DNA from: Paraconiothyrium sp. Pb-2020
Lineage: Eukaryota; Ascomycota; Dothideomycetes; Pleosporales; Didymosphaeriaceae
DNA length: 64,000 nt
Assembly (NCBI GenBank): GCA_022419385.1
Contig: JAJUBI010000001.1
Location: 5,270,001 to 5,334,000, forward strand
Direction: 5' to 3'
The notes under the pieces were generated by a model that made no database searches, was not told the DNA's origin, and worked only from the letters and a program-made list of their open reading frames with translations. Made by a program: the position numbers and the translations under genes. Positions 54,501 to 64,000 of this stretch are shown in pieces. Within the stretch, counting starts at the first letter, position 1. Each line of letters begins with the position of its first letter.

Positions 54501-55881
54501 GAATGAGTTGGAACACATGCAGATTCGTGCCCTTGATCTGCACCCCGCGGACCAGATAAAGATTGATATCCCCGGAAGAAAGAAATTCGCATACGTGGTT
54601 GTAGGTTTCAAAGACAAGGTCGATCCTCAAGACCCTGCATTGGAGTATCCAGCGACCACCCGCCATGGTCATGCAACGGTTGTTTTAGAAGAGAAGCAGC
54701 GCGACAGCCTCCCTGGAGATGTACAGGCGCGACCAATGCAGCACATTGACGTTCCGATAGCTAATATCTACCTTACGACACAACTGTGGGCTCGATTGAG
54801 GGATAGAACATTCGAGTATGATAAAGCAGTAAGCCCTGCTCCTTCAGCAACGCGATTAGGAACGCCTCGGACTGTTGAGTCCGTAATCCCAATGTCAACA
54901 TCGCTTCGAAGGAGCACTGCTGGACTTTCTCTCCTTCGCGACTCCGCTGCCCGCGCTTCTTCGGTTGCTTCTTCAGCACGCTCAAGCGGCAACGTCTTCC
55001 TAAATATGGCATTCGCTGTGACTTCTACGAGTACGACGGTCAACAAGGATGATATCAGCAATCTCATCACGTCTAGCGGTGGATTGGTCGTTGATGAAGG
55101 CTTTAACGAGCTATTTGATACAGACTCATATGACGCACCTAGGTCATCGGCTGGTTCAGCAACCGTACCATCTGCATCAATGCATGGCTTGAAGCTGAGG
55201 CGGAAGAATGAGGATCTGCGCTTCGTGGCGCTGATCGCACAATCACACTCGCGTAGTCCAAAGTTCCTCCAGGCGCTTTCTCTGAATATTCCCTGCTTGC
55301 ATCTTCGCTGGATCCACGACTCTCTAGCGGCAGGCCATGCCTTGCCATTCGCGAAATACCTTCTTCCTGCCGGCACGTCAACCTTTTTGGATCCTGCAGG
55401 TGTTGTCCGGTCTCGCAACATACAAATATATGTTCCAACCGCCGAAGACACCACCTTTGCGCAGATGGTCAAGGATCGCCAGCTGCTTTTCCACGACGAG
55501 TCCGTTCTCATCGTCAGCGAAGAGAATGAACAGGAACCGTACATCTTCCTAACACGTGCTATGGGCGCCACCAAGGTGGACCTGTGCAGCGACCTCGAGG
55601 AAGCGAAGGATTGGGTGGATACCGGAGCATGGGACTGGGTGTATGTGGACGGCAAACCTGATGCGCTCGCTGACGCAGCAGCCCAGATCTTTGGCAATGG
55701 GGCGGGCAAGGCAGCGCGCAAGAAGGCCACCAAGAAGCGTAAAAGGGATAGCGAGTCTGCGCCGGCACCGTCGACGGCAACGCTCGTGCGCACGGGCTCC
55801 GTGGGCAAGAAGAAGGTGAAGGTGGCATGTGGTGAATTCGTAATTCAGAGCCTCATTCTTGGGGCTCTGATTGAACATTAG
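51511..55881 (+). CDS. DNA-damage checkpoint mediator, Crb2/Rad9/53BP1 type
   Basis: One uninterrupted frame of 1456 residues. The first 950 residues are disordered, acidic and rich in SQ/TQ (for example VSSQEQ, DTQLDP, FNATQ), the usual Mec1/Tel1-type target sites. The Tudor-like domain is at about residues 960-1040 (RVFAFWPKIGYCPATCIGRV, RLRVRYDDGTLNELE). A tandem BRCT pair covers about 1160-1456 (VFLNMAFAVTSTSTTVNKDD, FVALIAQSHSRSPKFLQAL, ACGEFVIQSLILGALI). This order fits Crb2/Rad9, which bind modified histones and bring the effector kinase to damage. The frame is preceded by TTG; the ATG at 51511 is chosen, and one at 51562 is also possible. It acts in the nucleus. Confidence 0.92.
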   Translation: MTEKEDTRKPYQSFNGAMDAPGDTQLDPEIFKMLTSGIYPSKSMLGAAFEPVVPLAEHGSSESAENYIAVSSQEQPRDRITSPVTINDDQDTQNRAHYAETSPLKLFETPAAYTGRKRDSQGQALSSVARANTTPGTVLSASAFFGFDGGEHANGMSLTQAFNATQAKTSPAVGNPDDDVVFQRPSPNIAHARHSSADAMISSPIKPHNRKEPVGDIILRSSSEPRADYESMKHSQERRTRERASEENDLEEQQDSWEQPTGVGKHYARRIARERFEQEAAKSLAGVFAPTSSARLPQKRSLRSMRATTTSPKKPTSTEHLVYHGPYDGAGADGPYELSQNLSGNGDNNHSPKELPQDLFNPHSAPATAMKAAGAEDRVEVPHTSSHPAHTFSGPSSHNPSQPNPSPLQPQPDSQIRAQASQPAPKSLSRLRSSRETEVVMDSQPEPAGTFGASQPAPLRYPSSPSTNAYSINQTTMLPKSALISSPMSSAILLPPKCSSQALGMIIDEDGTGDVVGEAVPSSPPAIVPADGDGDMTYDEHAYEEDSNDDCRERDVQSGADDVDMAEADERDDLPKSQEPSEYALSDSEDEVEDRERADDDEVPETIEQEHGQDVLIRSSHPEGGKEESADTPMGPPRNNRQSTVPETDMLEETQSPLFPEVADATQLDTTATATEDVGVGILDGDQNELIDHGPSNSNERFDTAKKHQSTSQGVNEVSSAIEEIVTAPSPARFMGRSLLDIANESSTQQSVDLDGLDLPQLSFDRNPDDPLDAMIVRDSPYPPRKKRRTTYSTKKAFRSPIKDTDPVSDQLSSSPQPKASHTAGWSPPTTQDREAQGAQAAARARQEASIKSATLKSKTRFKPNQPQTPRKGALKTVNKALLSRSPGKTPPKVLHEDRTVEQATPSRSMETRNADVDLGDINHLHAEDEPVQDTNIASIEHADVSMVDDFVEDPFGERDMPNRVFAFWPKIGYCPATCIGRVDSRRLRVRYDDGTLNELEHMQIRALDLHPADQIKIDIPGRKKFAYVVVGFKDKVDPQDPALEYPATTRHGHATVVLEEKQRDSLPGDVQARPMQHIDVPIANIYLTTQLWARLRDRTFEYDKAVSPAPSATRLGTPRTVESVIPMSTSLRRSTAGLSLLRDSAARASSVASSARSSGNVFLNMAFAVTSTSTTVNKDDISNLITSSGGLVVDEGFNELFDTDSYDAPRSSAGSATVPSASMHGLKLRRKNEDLRFVALIAQSHSRSPKFLQALSLNIPCLHLRWIHDSLAAGHALPFAKYLLPAGTSTFLDPAGVVRSRNIQIYVPTAEDTTFAQMVKDRQLLFHDESVLIVSEENEQEPYIFLTRAMGATKVDLCSDLEEAKDWVDTGAWDWVYVDGKPDALADAAAQIFGNGAGKAARKKATKKRKRDSESAPAPSTATLVRTGSVGKKKVKVACGEFVIQSLILGALIEH

Positions 55882-56564
55882 GGGGTTGTTCAGGATGGAT
55901 TTAAGATGGGATCGGACGGATCTGCAGAAGGGCGTTTTCAGGAATACTATGCATATCATATCGGCGCATTTGTTACGGCTTCGGCGTTCAAAGACGAGAC
56001 TCCGTCGACGCCACAGATACCACGGCAAAAGGGTTAGTTGCAAGGGTGTATATTGAGGAGTCTCAGCAGAGGAAGGTATACGGATCGCCCAGGTTAAGTG
56101 GCGCTACATAAAGTATATGGGAACAATAGTCGAATCAAAGATGCTATATCACTCGATATCAGACTGACTTGCAGTCAATTCTGGCATCCTCGGTCTCTGG
56201 GAGCACCTTGTGCCGCTTTACAGTATTGACAGAATTCAAGGCCCAAATACCATACCTATCCCCCGCTTGTCACAGACTGACCTCGATCTGGCGATGACCT
56301 GGAAGGACTTGCCCACATTGTCCCACGTACTTGAGTATCCCTTGCTGACACCTCAATTGCGACCAAATAATTTGCCAGCTGGCAGTGGTTGCTAGTCTAC
56401 GCGGTATGCGCGATACGCGCTCGCTTGCGCATTCCCTATAGCCTTGAAGCAGGCAGGAATGCAGCTCTACGACGAACGATATAAAGAGTAATTTGTCCTG
56501 TTAATGAGACAATCTTCAAGCCAAGCACACAGGCCAATAGACATTATGGCGGTTGTTTCGCTAA
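55882..56564. other. Intergenic region, possible missing first exon
   Basis: Lies between the checkpoint gene and the Ser/Thr-rich protein frame. The signal-peptide exon of the latter should be here, but I could not place it. Nothing else is supported. Confidence 0.5.
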
Positions 56565-57590
56565 CGCAAGTTACAGGCTCCGAGTGCATCAAACTCCTTG
56601 TCGTCAAGTTCAATCCAGGCAAGGTCTTCCAGCACGACGTTGGTGCCATCTTCGAGTTCCTCGGTGTCTTCCTCCCTAGCAGGCCCAAGCTCGTCGACTT
56701 CATCAACTTTGACATCCTTCTTGACAAGCTCATTGCTCTCCTTGACCTCTTTCGCAACGTCCCTAACATCGACAGCGCCTCCGCCGCTCAGCAACCCCGA
56801 TGTTGTTATAACTGCCTTGACCGGGAAGTGGACTTCGACCGCTATCACCCAGACCGTCACAGCGTCTCTTTCTACAAATGCGGCCAGCACGCCAACTACT
56901 ACTAGCACAATCTATCAATTTGAGACGGTACTTACGACATGGACTGTGACTGCTACCGCTGCGCAAACGTGCAAAGTGACCGAGGATCGTACGCCCATTA
57001 CGAGCTTGGTGTTAACGACTAGCACGTTGCTCGCGCTGAGTACATCCACAGTGATCTCGACTGTTGTGGAGACGCTCGGAGCTATACCTTCGCCTTCAAG
57101 TGTTCCTTGTCCAGTCGGCCCGCCTGCGGAAACAGTGACAATGACACAAATCATTACTGAGCAAGGCCCCGACGCGCCAGGCGCAACTCCCTTCGAGACA
57201 GTCACACTGACAGGCTCTACAACCACCATCTCCGCCGCGAGCTACACCAGTACCATCACTCTCTCCTCAGAGCCCCCACCTTCATCCTCGATCGGCTCCT
57301 CGGCCACTATTATCCTCCCCACCACTCTACCTCCGCCCTCAACGAACGGAACACTGCCTACAGCCTGCACCTGTGTGGAAGGCACGCCCGGCGGCTTCTA
57401 TTGTGGGTACTGCAGTCAGGTGACGAGCTGTACAAGGGGCGACGACTGTTGGGCTGGCGCTTTCTTGTGCGGGAGCGGCACGCAGTGTGGGGATTACGGA
57501 GCGCTAGAGTATTGTGGGCAGACGAGTGAGGGGAGGACGGAGAAGGAGAATTGTCCGTTCTTGAGTGTGCGGTTCGGAAAGGGCTTGTAG
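56565..57590 (+). CDS. Ser/Thr-rich cell-surface protein with Cys-rich end (5' end unresolved)
   Basis: The frame opens after a stop at 56562 without an ATG, so the real first exon, probably a signal peptide, lies upstream and is not included. An acceptor-like ttacag is at 56571-56576. The body is almost only Ser, Thr, Ala, Pro and Val with strand-like repeats (STIYQFETVLTTWTVTAT, ETVTLTGSTTTISAASYTSTITL), typical of wall or surface glycoproteins. The last 70 residues have eleven cysteines in a compact pattern (CTCVEGTPGGFYCGYCSQVTSC). No GPI signal is evident at the end (VRFGKGL). Function unknown. Confidence 0.65.
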   Translation, partial: RKLQAPSASNSLSSSSIQARSSSTTLVPSSSSSVSSSLAGPSSSTSSTLTSFLTSSLLSLTSFATSLTSTAPPPLSNPDVVITALTGKWTSTAITQTVTASLSTNAASTPTTTSTIYQFETVLTTWTVTATAAQTCKVTEDRTPITSLVLTTSTLLALSTSTVISTVVETLGAIPSPSSVPCPVGPPAETVTMTQIITEQGPDAPGATPFETVTLTGSTTTISAASYTSTITLSSEPPPSSSIGSSATIILPTTLPPPSTNGTLPTACTCVEGTPGGFYCGYCSQVTSCTRGDDCWAGAFLCGSGTQCGDYGALEYCGQTSEGRTEKENCPFLSVRFGKGL

Positions 57591-59273
57591 GTTGGGGATG
57601 GTCAGGTGAGGGGGTTTTAGGGAGAGAGTGAGGTGGTGTTGAGGGAGTAGAGCTGGCAGAGAGAGTCTGGGACGAAGGACTGGGTGCTAGAGTTTTTGTG
57701 GTAACTAAGATAGGATTGAAGGGGAGTTGGGTGAGTCGACTCAGATCAGAGCAGGACTGTACTGCCCTACGGGATCATGAGGTTACACTCTGCGAAGCTC
57801 GCTTTGAGACTGCCTCGTACAAGTACTCCCTTCGATTTAACTTGTTCTGCCTTACTGTAGCATCGGTTCCTGGCCATTCGCGCCTCACGGTCTAGGACGT
57901 TATTTGTGCGACCTCGCTTTGATGACATTCTGGTGGCTGGCACACGTGGGAGAGTGCGTACATGTGCATGTAACACATCCTGACAGCCTAGAATCCTTGT
58001 AACACGCATTCCATCCCTTGCGTTCAGCATCGATACGTTGAAGACCGCTAAAAGTCGCGCGTGGTTGGGGATTCCACCCGATGAAGTAGACGAAGGACCT
58101 GCAGGTACATGGCGCCGGCATCCTACCGCAAATGCTTGATTCTTCAAACAGTCCGTAAGCGCAACCGTGCACAGCCCTCGCATGCCTCGCCGCTCCGGAC
58201 CACCAACTTCATTCACCTCAAACATGGCCCCTGAATTGGTTGCCCAGTAAGCACGCTGTCGCAGGCCCAAATGAGGCAATCAAACCAAGCAAAACGCTAT
58301 GCTATCTCATGTCAGTTAAATCTCGCTCCCGCCCGCCTTTAAGATTGCCATGTGAGAGCAGCGCACTGTTGGCGTCGCGATTGCAATGCGCGTAGTAATC
58401 ATCGGCTCCCCACGGCGCTTTACCCGCTCTGGTATAGATACACAGGTGGCTGCCGGCTTGGTGCTGCGTTTGCAATCTGCCACACCTGTTCTTTGCCAAT
58501 TTGACAGGGAGCACGGAAGGTCCGGGACAGGCGTGATGGCGATCGCACAGGTTGTGGCGGAACAGTCGGCCTTGGGTGGCCTCCGCCTGTCAAGGGCGGG
58601 CCTGGGTGGCCGTGACAGTGTGGGAGGCGGTACTGGTTGGAGTGTGTAAGATTAGGGGAGCTGCGCGCTGCGTGGCGTTCAATGGTGTTAGCGTAGGTAG
58701 GGGGCGAACCAGTGCGAAAATAGGATGCGCGAAGGCTGGACTGGCGTGCAGGGGCTGAGATCAACGAGCTGCTGGTGAGGTCGTCTTAATCGATCTCAGA
58801 AGAAAGGTCGGAGCGGAGCACACGATATCTCTCATTTTGAAATATCTGGAATCTGGTTGAAAGCCAGATGCGAGGCAGTGAGAATCGGGCCACCGCATAA
58901 AGAACACGACAGGTTTAAAGTCCTGTTGGAACAAGCGCAGACCCTGGCTAGAGATCGCTTCGCATCTAAGAGACCATCCGGGCCCCGTCCGATAGCAGAG
59001 AGTTCAGCTTACGCGCGAAGGGCCCCCTGGCATATATCTTCCGCAATCATCCCTAGCAGGCCCCTCCGCCGCTCATTTATCCCTCCCTTCCACCTCTTGT
59101 CCATGTTGGCTTTTTGCTCTGCGATTCTCTCAAGCGCTCTGTATTAATACCACACCGTCACTCCTTTGTCGTCCGTCTGCGAGGAGTGCGACTCTCGAGT
59201 CCGAGCCAAAGGCTCCACTCCCTGAACGAAACGAAGGAAACGAAAACCCGAAACGCGGACAGCTTTAACCACC
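57591..59273. other. Intergenic region, 1.7 kb
   Basis: The first 130 bases downstream of the Ser/Thr-rich gene are strikingly G-rich on the plus strand. The last 200 bases before the glycosyltransferase are C/T-rich, as in many fungal promoters. Frames in between (for example 57767-58279 minus) have no support. Confidence 0.55.
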
Positions 59274-60636
59274 ATGCTGGCGTCTTCCATTTTCCTGACG
59301 CCGCGAGCCCTGGGCGCCTACGCCGTGGTCATCCTCCTCTTTTTCACCATCCGCCAGCTCGGCACCACACACGCCACATACAGCACCGCAGAATGGACCA
59401 AAGGGAAGGTCTCCCACCTGACCGGCGCAGGCTCCGGCCCCAAGCCCGCAAACGCGACCCTCGATTTCCAAGAGATCGTCTTCATTAGCATGCCCTACCG
59501 CACCGACCGACAAGACGCCATGGCGCTCACCGCCGCGCAGACGGGCCTCAAGCTCAACAAGATGATCGCAGGTGTGCCCTCAGCGGACGTGCACGAGAAG
59601 GCGCGCCCGCTGACGAACCATCCCGGAGATGATCCGAACAAGCCATGGTTGGGCGTGTGGAGGGCGCATGCCGATGCGTGGCGGTACATCATCGACAATG
59701 ACATCCAGAGTGCGCTCATCATGGAGGACGATCTTGACTGGGACGTCAATGTGAAGGAGGTGTTTGGGCTCTGGAACTGGCAGATGAAGAACAACAACTC
59801 GCTCGCTGAGAACATGGGCAGGGGCAAGAACGGCGAGACGTGCGAGTATGGTGAGTTGCATTTTCCATCTAGTTCCTTCGCACGCTGTGTTTCCACACTT
59901 GGCCTGTTCGCACCGACAGAAGCGCCGGATGCGTTCCACGAGCCAGTCGATATCTCCACATTTCCTTTTTTGAAGCAACATGCATACTGACGGAATATTA
60001 CAGGCTGCGACTGGGACCACCTGTCCATGGGCCAATGCGTCTACAAGCCCCATCCAACTGACAAAACTCACTTCAGCTACAAGGACCCCAACTCGCCCGC
60101 CATCGGCTCCTTTACAAAGGACAACAAAAAGGAAATGATCGATCACTGGAAGTACAAGGCCGAAGACGCGGGCGTGCGCCTCGTCACGCACTCGTGGGCC
60201 CCGCTGTGCACCATGGGGTAAGCCACACCCCCTTCCCCCTCATCTGTCCTTGAAGGAAGGGTTTTTCTAACAGGACAACAGATATGCCATGACCAACCGT
60301 GGCGCGCGTCGCGCCCTGTACCAAATCGGCGGCTTCTTGGCCATGGACAGCCCGATCGACTTGGAGTTTATCCAGCACGCCAAAGACGGACGTCTGAAGT
60401 CGTACACCATCTCTCCGCCTACGCTCGTCAAGTGGAAGGTCTTCGGCCCCGGCGACACCGACAACGACTACGGCTTCGACTTCAAGGCCAATCCCGACCA
60501 GGACACTACCCAGGGTGGTGGTCAGAGCAAGGGCCTGCTGAACAGCGCGAGGCAGGCGCTCAAGGTGCTAGATGGCAAGTTCCATACGTGGAAGACGGAC
60601 GACAAGAAGGATGATAAGAAGAAGGAGGGGCAATAA
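59274..60636 (+). CDS. Type II membrane glycosyltransferase, GT25-like
   Basis: Exons 59274-59850, 60004-60217 and 60282-60636 give 381 residues. Introns are 153 and 64 bp, both GT-AG. The N-terminal anchor (about residues 13-28: LGAYAVVILLFFTIRQ) fits a Golgi type II protein. Motifs in order: IVFISMPYRTDRQDAM, GVWRAHADAWRYIID and MEDDLDWD, the DxD-like metal site. DPNSPAIGSF and LVTHSWAPLCTMGYAMTNRGARRAL follow. This is the LPS glycosyltransferase/GT25 layout. Fungal members are little studied and probably act on secretory-pathway glycans. The C-terminal 40 residues are Lys/Asp-rich and disordered. The start context accATGctgg is acceptable. Confidence 0.88.
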
Positions 60637-62133
60637 ACCCACTGCCATGACCAGTGTGAGGTTGACCCGAAGAGCAGAGAAGTTGCATGGTTTGGAGCGA
60701 GTGACGTTTCCTTCATCTTTCTTTCCTTGCGGTTCGATGCGAGCGAGCATCATTGAGATACCACGTCCATGCGGCTTCTTTCTTTACCGTTGTACACTTA
60801 TAATCGACGACATATCTTTAGGGAACGGAGAGATGATCTAAGGACGATCCAGGTTTGGAGTGTTAAGAAAAGGTTGGGTACAGAAAGCGGCGCATTTTCT
60901 TGGACAACGGTTGGTTAGCGATGGCGTTGGAGACCGAAACAGAGACAACGGCATCAATATGCACTGCCACATAAATACAAAAACAGATTTCAAAATTTCC
61001 ATGCAGGCTATGTTTGGAAAATAAAAACAGGTCGTATTGCTAAAGCAGAGGAGATCATGGAAGACTTCAATCAACATTTGTGACAAGCCTTTTGGACCCA
61101 CAACTGAAGCATACAAGAGCGGCTTGCGATCAGCCACCCTTCGTGTTAATAGAATGGTCAGCTATGAGCATAGTACGTATCATGACAACAACCGGCCCGA
61201 CGATTGACATCCTATGCTAGGTCAACTTCGTCTTCTCTTAACACCGTGTGATCGTGGTTCACCTCACGACCTTACTACAGCACCATCACAGACTCATATT
61301 TGATCCTCACCCGTCTCAGCACGGGGCCAGATCACGGAACAGAATTATATTCAGAAAAATACACTTTCATCTCCTATCACCGCCGTTGCATCCCCATCCC
61401 GTGCTTTCCACTCACCCACTCTATCCACAAATTCAAAGAAAGACAAGACAATAGCAAGCAAAGGTTCCGAAGACACAGACACAGATACAAACACAGCCAT
61501 GAACCAACCAAGCCAAGCCCCACCACCGACGCCGTCGCTATTGATTTGGCCCATGTTAAAGTTGTTGCCACCCGGTGCCCCAAGTCCCCCAGAAACGCTA
61601 TGCCGCTCAAAGTATGGATTTTGTGAAAGCAAAACGGAAATGAAATAAGATCAATATGTAATGTTGTGTGCATCTGAGTCAATTTAGGTTGGTCGGGAAG
61701 AGGGTGAGGGATTGAGGTCGAAGCGAAGATCAAGGGAAGAAAGAGATGATTAGAGTAAGGAAAAAAGGGATTGATGGACTGTCCACCCAGCACATCCAAA
61801 AAGAGTTCCGATCCAGCGAACCAGAACTTGTGAGCCGCCCGTATCCGTGCTTTTAACCCAGGCCTCCAGGCTTTTGTGAGTTTTTGATCCCCGAACACCG
61901 TTCCACTACCAGTCCAGAAGGTATCAAACACCATCGCCGAAAGATCTCCAGTCTATGTTCTCCAGCCGTGCCATGCCTGCAAATGCCGCAAATCTGAAAC
62001 CAGTCTGTGTAAAAGTGCCCATGCAGTGAGATCTTGCCCGCGCCTTGCCTAGCCGAGAAAACCGTCCCATACCAAAATGCTCGAGCACGATCCAAGCCTC
62101 GAAACATCAATCCTGATTATGTACGATAAGATT
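60637..62133. other. Intergenic region, 1.5 kb
   Basis: Contains the 3' flanks of two convergent genes. Small frames such as 61351-61632 (minus) have low-complexity translations and no support. Confidence 0.55.
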
Positions 62134-64000
62134 CTACGCCGGCGATTTGTTCGAGGCGTTGGATGCATTGCGGCGGTCATCGTTGACAGAGAGACCACCG
62201 AAGCCGGTAGAGAGGAAAGAGAAGGGGTCGTTACGTCCGTCGCCACCGTTGACGGCTCCCTGGTTGGGATATGGGTCGGCAGAAGTGAACGCGGCTTCAG
62301 CAGAGCGGCTATCGAAAGGAGTAGAGTGCATGCCACCATTGGGGGCGTACTGAGCTCCCATGGGAGGATACGGGCTGGCAGCGCCAATGCCTGAGGGAAG
62401 GGCATACGAGCTTGGAGGTCCACCGTATTGCTGAGCAGGGTATCCGCCAGCAGCGAATGGAGCTGCACCGAAGGGACCAGCACCAGGAGTACCGCCCATC
62501 GAGGGTGGGCCCATGCCGAAGCTGGAGGGCGTGTCCATGGGAGATGGGAAAGCAGAGTCGGCGACGACAGCAGCTCCGGCTCGGCTTGCACCGCACCGCA
62601 AGCACTGAACGTTCTTGGCGAAGTTATGGTAACCGCAGCCGTTCTCCCCACACTTCCAGTCGCCAGCACGGAAGGGCACTACACCATTTCCTCCGCGGCC
62701 CATGTTGCCGTGTCCACCGCCCATACCGTGGCCGTGGCCGTGGCCCATATGGTGCTGGGGCGGCCCCATCATAGAGGGCGGCCCGTATCCGTACCCGCCG
62801 TAAGCCATTGGGTCGCCGCCGGGGGGACCTTGCATGGCCGGGAAGGAGCAGCGGAAGCATGCTGTACGACGCTGGAAGTTGGAGAAGCCACACGAGGGGC
62901 AGTTCCAGTCGCCAGGTCGTGGGCGATTCTTGCTAGGAGGGAAGGGGCTCAGAATGTCGGCTGCACGGTCAAGGACGCGGCTGGAGGACGGTGATACCTC
63001 AATGGCCTTCTCGTTGAGCGCACGACCGTTCATGCACAAACTCTCGGCGGCCTACGACATGTCAGTAATATGCAAAGGCGGCCGTTTGATTTCCTCTTAC
63101 CTCTTCATGGGAGGAGAAGATGGCGAAGCCAGAGCCAGTGGGTTTGTGCTGGTCAGGCGTTCGCAGTGTCCAGAAAGCAATCGGACGACCGCCGAATTGA
63201 GTAAACCAGCTTTCAAGCTCGGACTGTGTAGTGTCATGCGGCAAGCCGCTCATGTGGAGCACTTTGCTGCGCTCCGAAAGGAACGCTCGCACGTCGGCAC
63301 GCGCATCCATTGGTTTTGTCAATACGTCTGGGTGGTCCTGCGGTGGTTGGGACTTGTGGATGAGACCTCTGAGCACGCGTGTGAGTGTGACAGCCTCTTC
63401 CATAGCCCGCCTTGGCGAGGCGGGAGCTAGGGCCTGCAAGTGAAAAGGAAGATTATGTTTAATGGGCGCAGAGGATTGGACGGGTTCTACCTCAAGCGCA
63501 GCACAGATATTGGATAGCGCAGAAGAGCCGAACGGCAAGCTCTCTGGATGGTGTGCCTGCCAGCGCTGATATTCGGTCCGCAGATCGAACGTACGGGAGT
63601 GCTGCAGATACGGAGGCAGGACAACAGCTTTATCACGGGCCTCACGGGGCAGCTGAACGCGGAGATCCCAGCTGTCAAGTGTGACAAAGGCGAACTCGAG
63701 GTGCTTGGGCAGTAGGTGCTCTTGGGCAAAGGTATCGAAGCGGTTTATGGCATCTCGGAAGGTCCCGGCGTTTCGGACCTGGTCCCAGGTGAGAGTCGTC
63801 AAGCTTGCTGCAAGTGTCTGCGTCAGCCAATGCTCGGCCCTGTGAACAGGCGGGTGAAAGTGAAGGCAACTCACTGCAAAGCGCGGTAATGGGCGTATTG
63901 ACGGGCTTGACTAGGACACTTTCACGATGCAGCTGGAACCGCACGTCAGCAACTGCGGGCAGGTGTGGGGACGGCGGGGAGACACACCTCTTCGCAGCTC
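62134..64000 (-). CDS. RRM and RanBP2 zinc-finger RNA-binding protein, Nrp1-like (partial)
   Basis: Exons 63875-64000 (runs off the window), 63101-63807 and 62134-63051, with GT-AG introns of 67 and 49 bp. The upstream end is missing. The first visible part (FQLHRESVLVKPVNTPITALC and FVTLDSWDLRVQLPREARD) leads to an RRM (KVLHMSGLPHDTTQSELESW, GSGFAIFSSHEEAAESL). Two RanBP2-type fingers follow: CPSC...CFRC with C-x2-C-x10-C-x2-C, and CGENGC...CLRC with C-x4-C-x10-C-x2-C. The region between them is rich in His, Gly and Met. The last 150 residues are Gly/Pro/Ala/Tyr-rich and disordered. The order matches fungal Nrp1-type proteins, which bind RNA and go to stress granules in yeast. Confidence 0.85.

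Noticed and set aside
54768..55808. 346-residue minus-strand ORF
   Set aside because: Antisense to the BRCT part of the checkpoint gene. Composition is Arg/Ser-rich with no family features.
1..64000. tRNA genes, rRNA and CRISPR arrays
   Set aside because: I looked by eye for the B-box GGTTCGANTCC on both strands and for regular repeats and found none. A covariance-model search would be the decisive test.

Overview
This window is nuclear DNA of a filamentous ascomycete. Genes are split by short introns (mostly 44-80 bp) with GT-AG ends and CTGAC/CTAAC-like branch sites. The gene content is typical of the group: a HET-domain protein, a LaeA-like methyltransferase, an NmrA-like reductase, secreted glycoside hydrolases and a Crb2/Rad9-type checkpoint protein. 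The mannitol dehydrogenase at 21.5-22.4 kb strongly resembles the Cladosporium allergen Cla h 8 family as I remember it, so I infer a Dothideomycete, probably Capnodiales/Mycosphaerellales. That placement is an inference.

Layout. 0-11 kb: the 3' end of an anoctamin/Ist2-like gene, a GH10 xylanase, an aldo-keto reductase, a small secreted Pro/Ser/Gly-rich protein, an UNC93-like MFS protein and a Gcy1-like glycerol dehydrogenase. 11-22.4 kb: a FAD-dependent amine oxidase-like protein, an SMP-30-like beta-propeller protein, a large disordered conserved protein, a GH15-CBM20 glucoamylase and the mannitol dehydrogenase. 23.6-36.6 kb: an unassigned protein, a LaeA-like methyltransferase, a GH3-PA14 glycosidase with a frameshift, a coiled-coil protein, an NmrA-like reductase, a hemerythrin-like protein with a probable GC-AG intron, and a HET-domain gene with a frameshift. 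36.6-39 kb: a gene-poor stretch holding a 271-bp hAT-type MITE with perfect 12-bp terminal inverted repeats and an 8-bp target duplication. 39-49 kb: a multi-span membrane protein, an alpha/beta hydrolase, a secreted beta-trefoil protein, two unassigned proteins and a WDR89-like protein. 49-64 kb: SdhC, a Crb2/Rad9-like checkpoint mediator, a Ser/Thr-rich cell-surface protein, a GT25-like glycosyltransferase and the 3' part of an Nrp1-like RRM/zinc-finger gene that runs off the window.

The genes do not form one cluster. Several act on carbohydrate and polyol metabolism: xylanase, GH3 enzyme and glucoamylase outside the cell; glycerol and mannitol dehydrogenases inside. They are spaced among housekeeping genes and do not look like a co-regulated unit. 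I found no biosynthetic cluster core enzyme, CRISPR array, tRNA or rRNA. The strongest non-gene signal is the hAT MITE. Exon joins were worked out by hand from reading frame, splice motifs and family conservation. Two genes (GH3, HET) need a one-base correction. Two others (14790-17535 and 39049-40622) have an unresolved frame junction.
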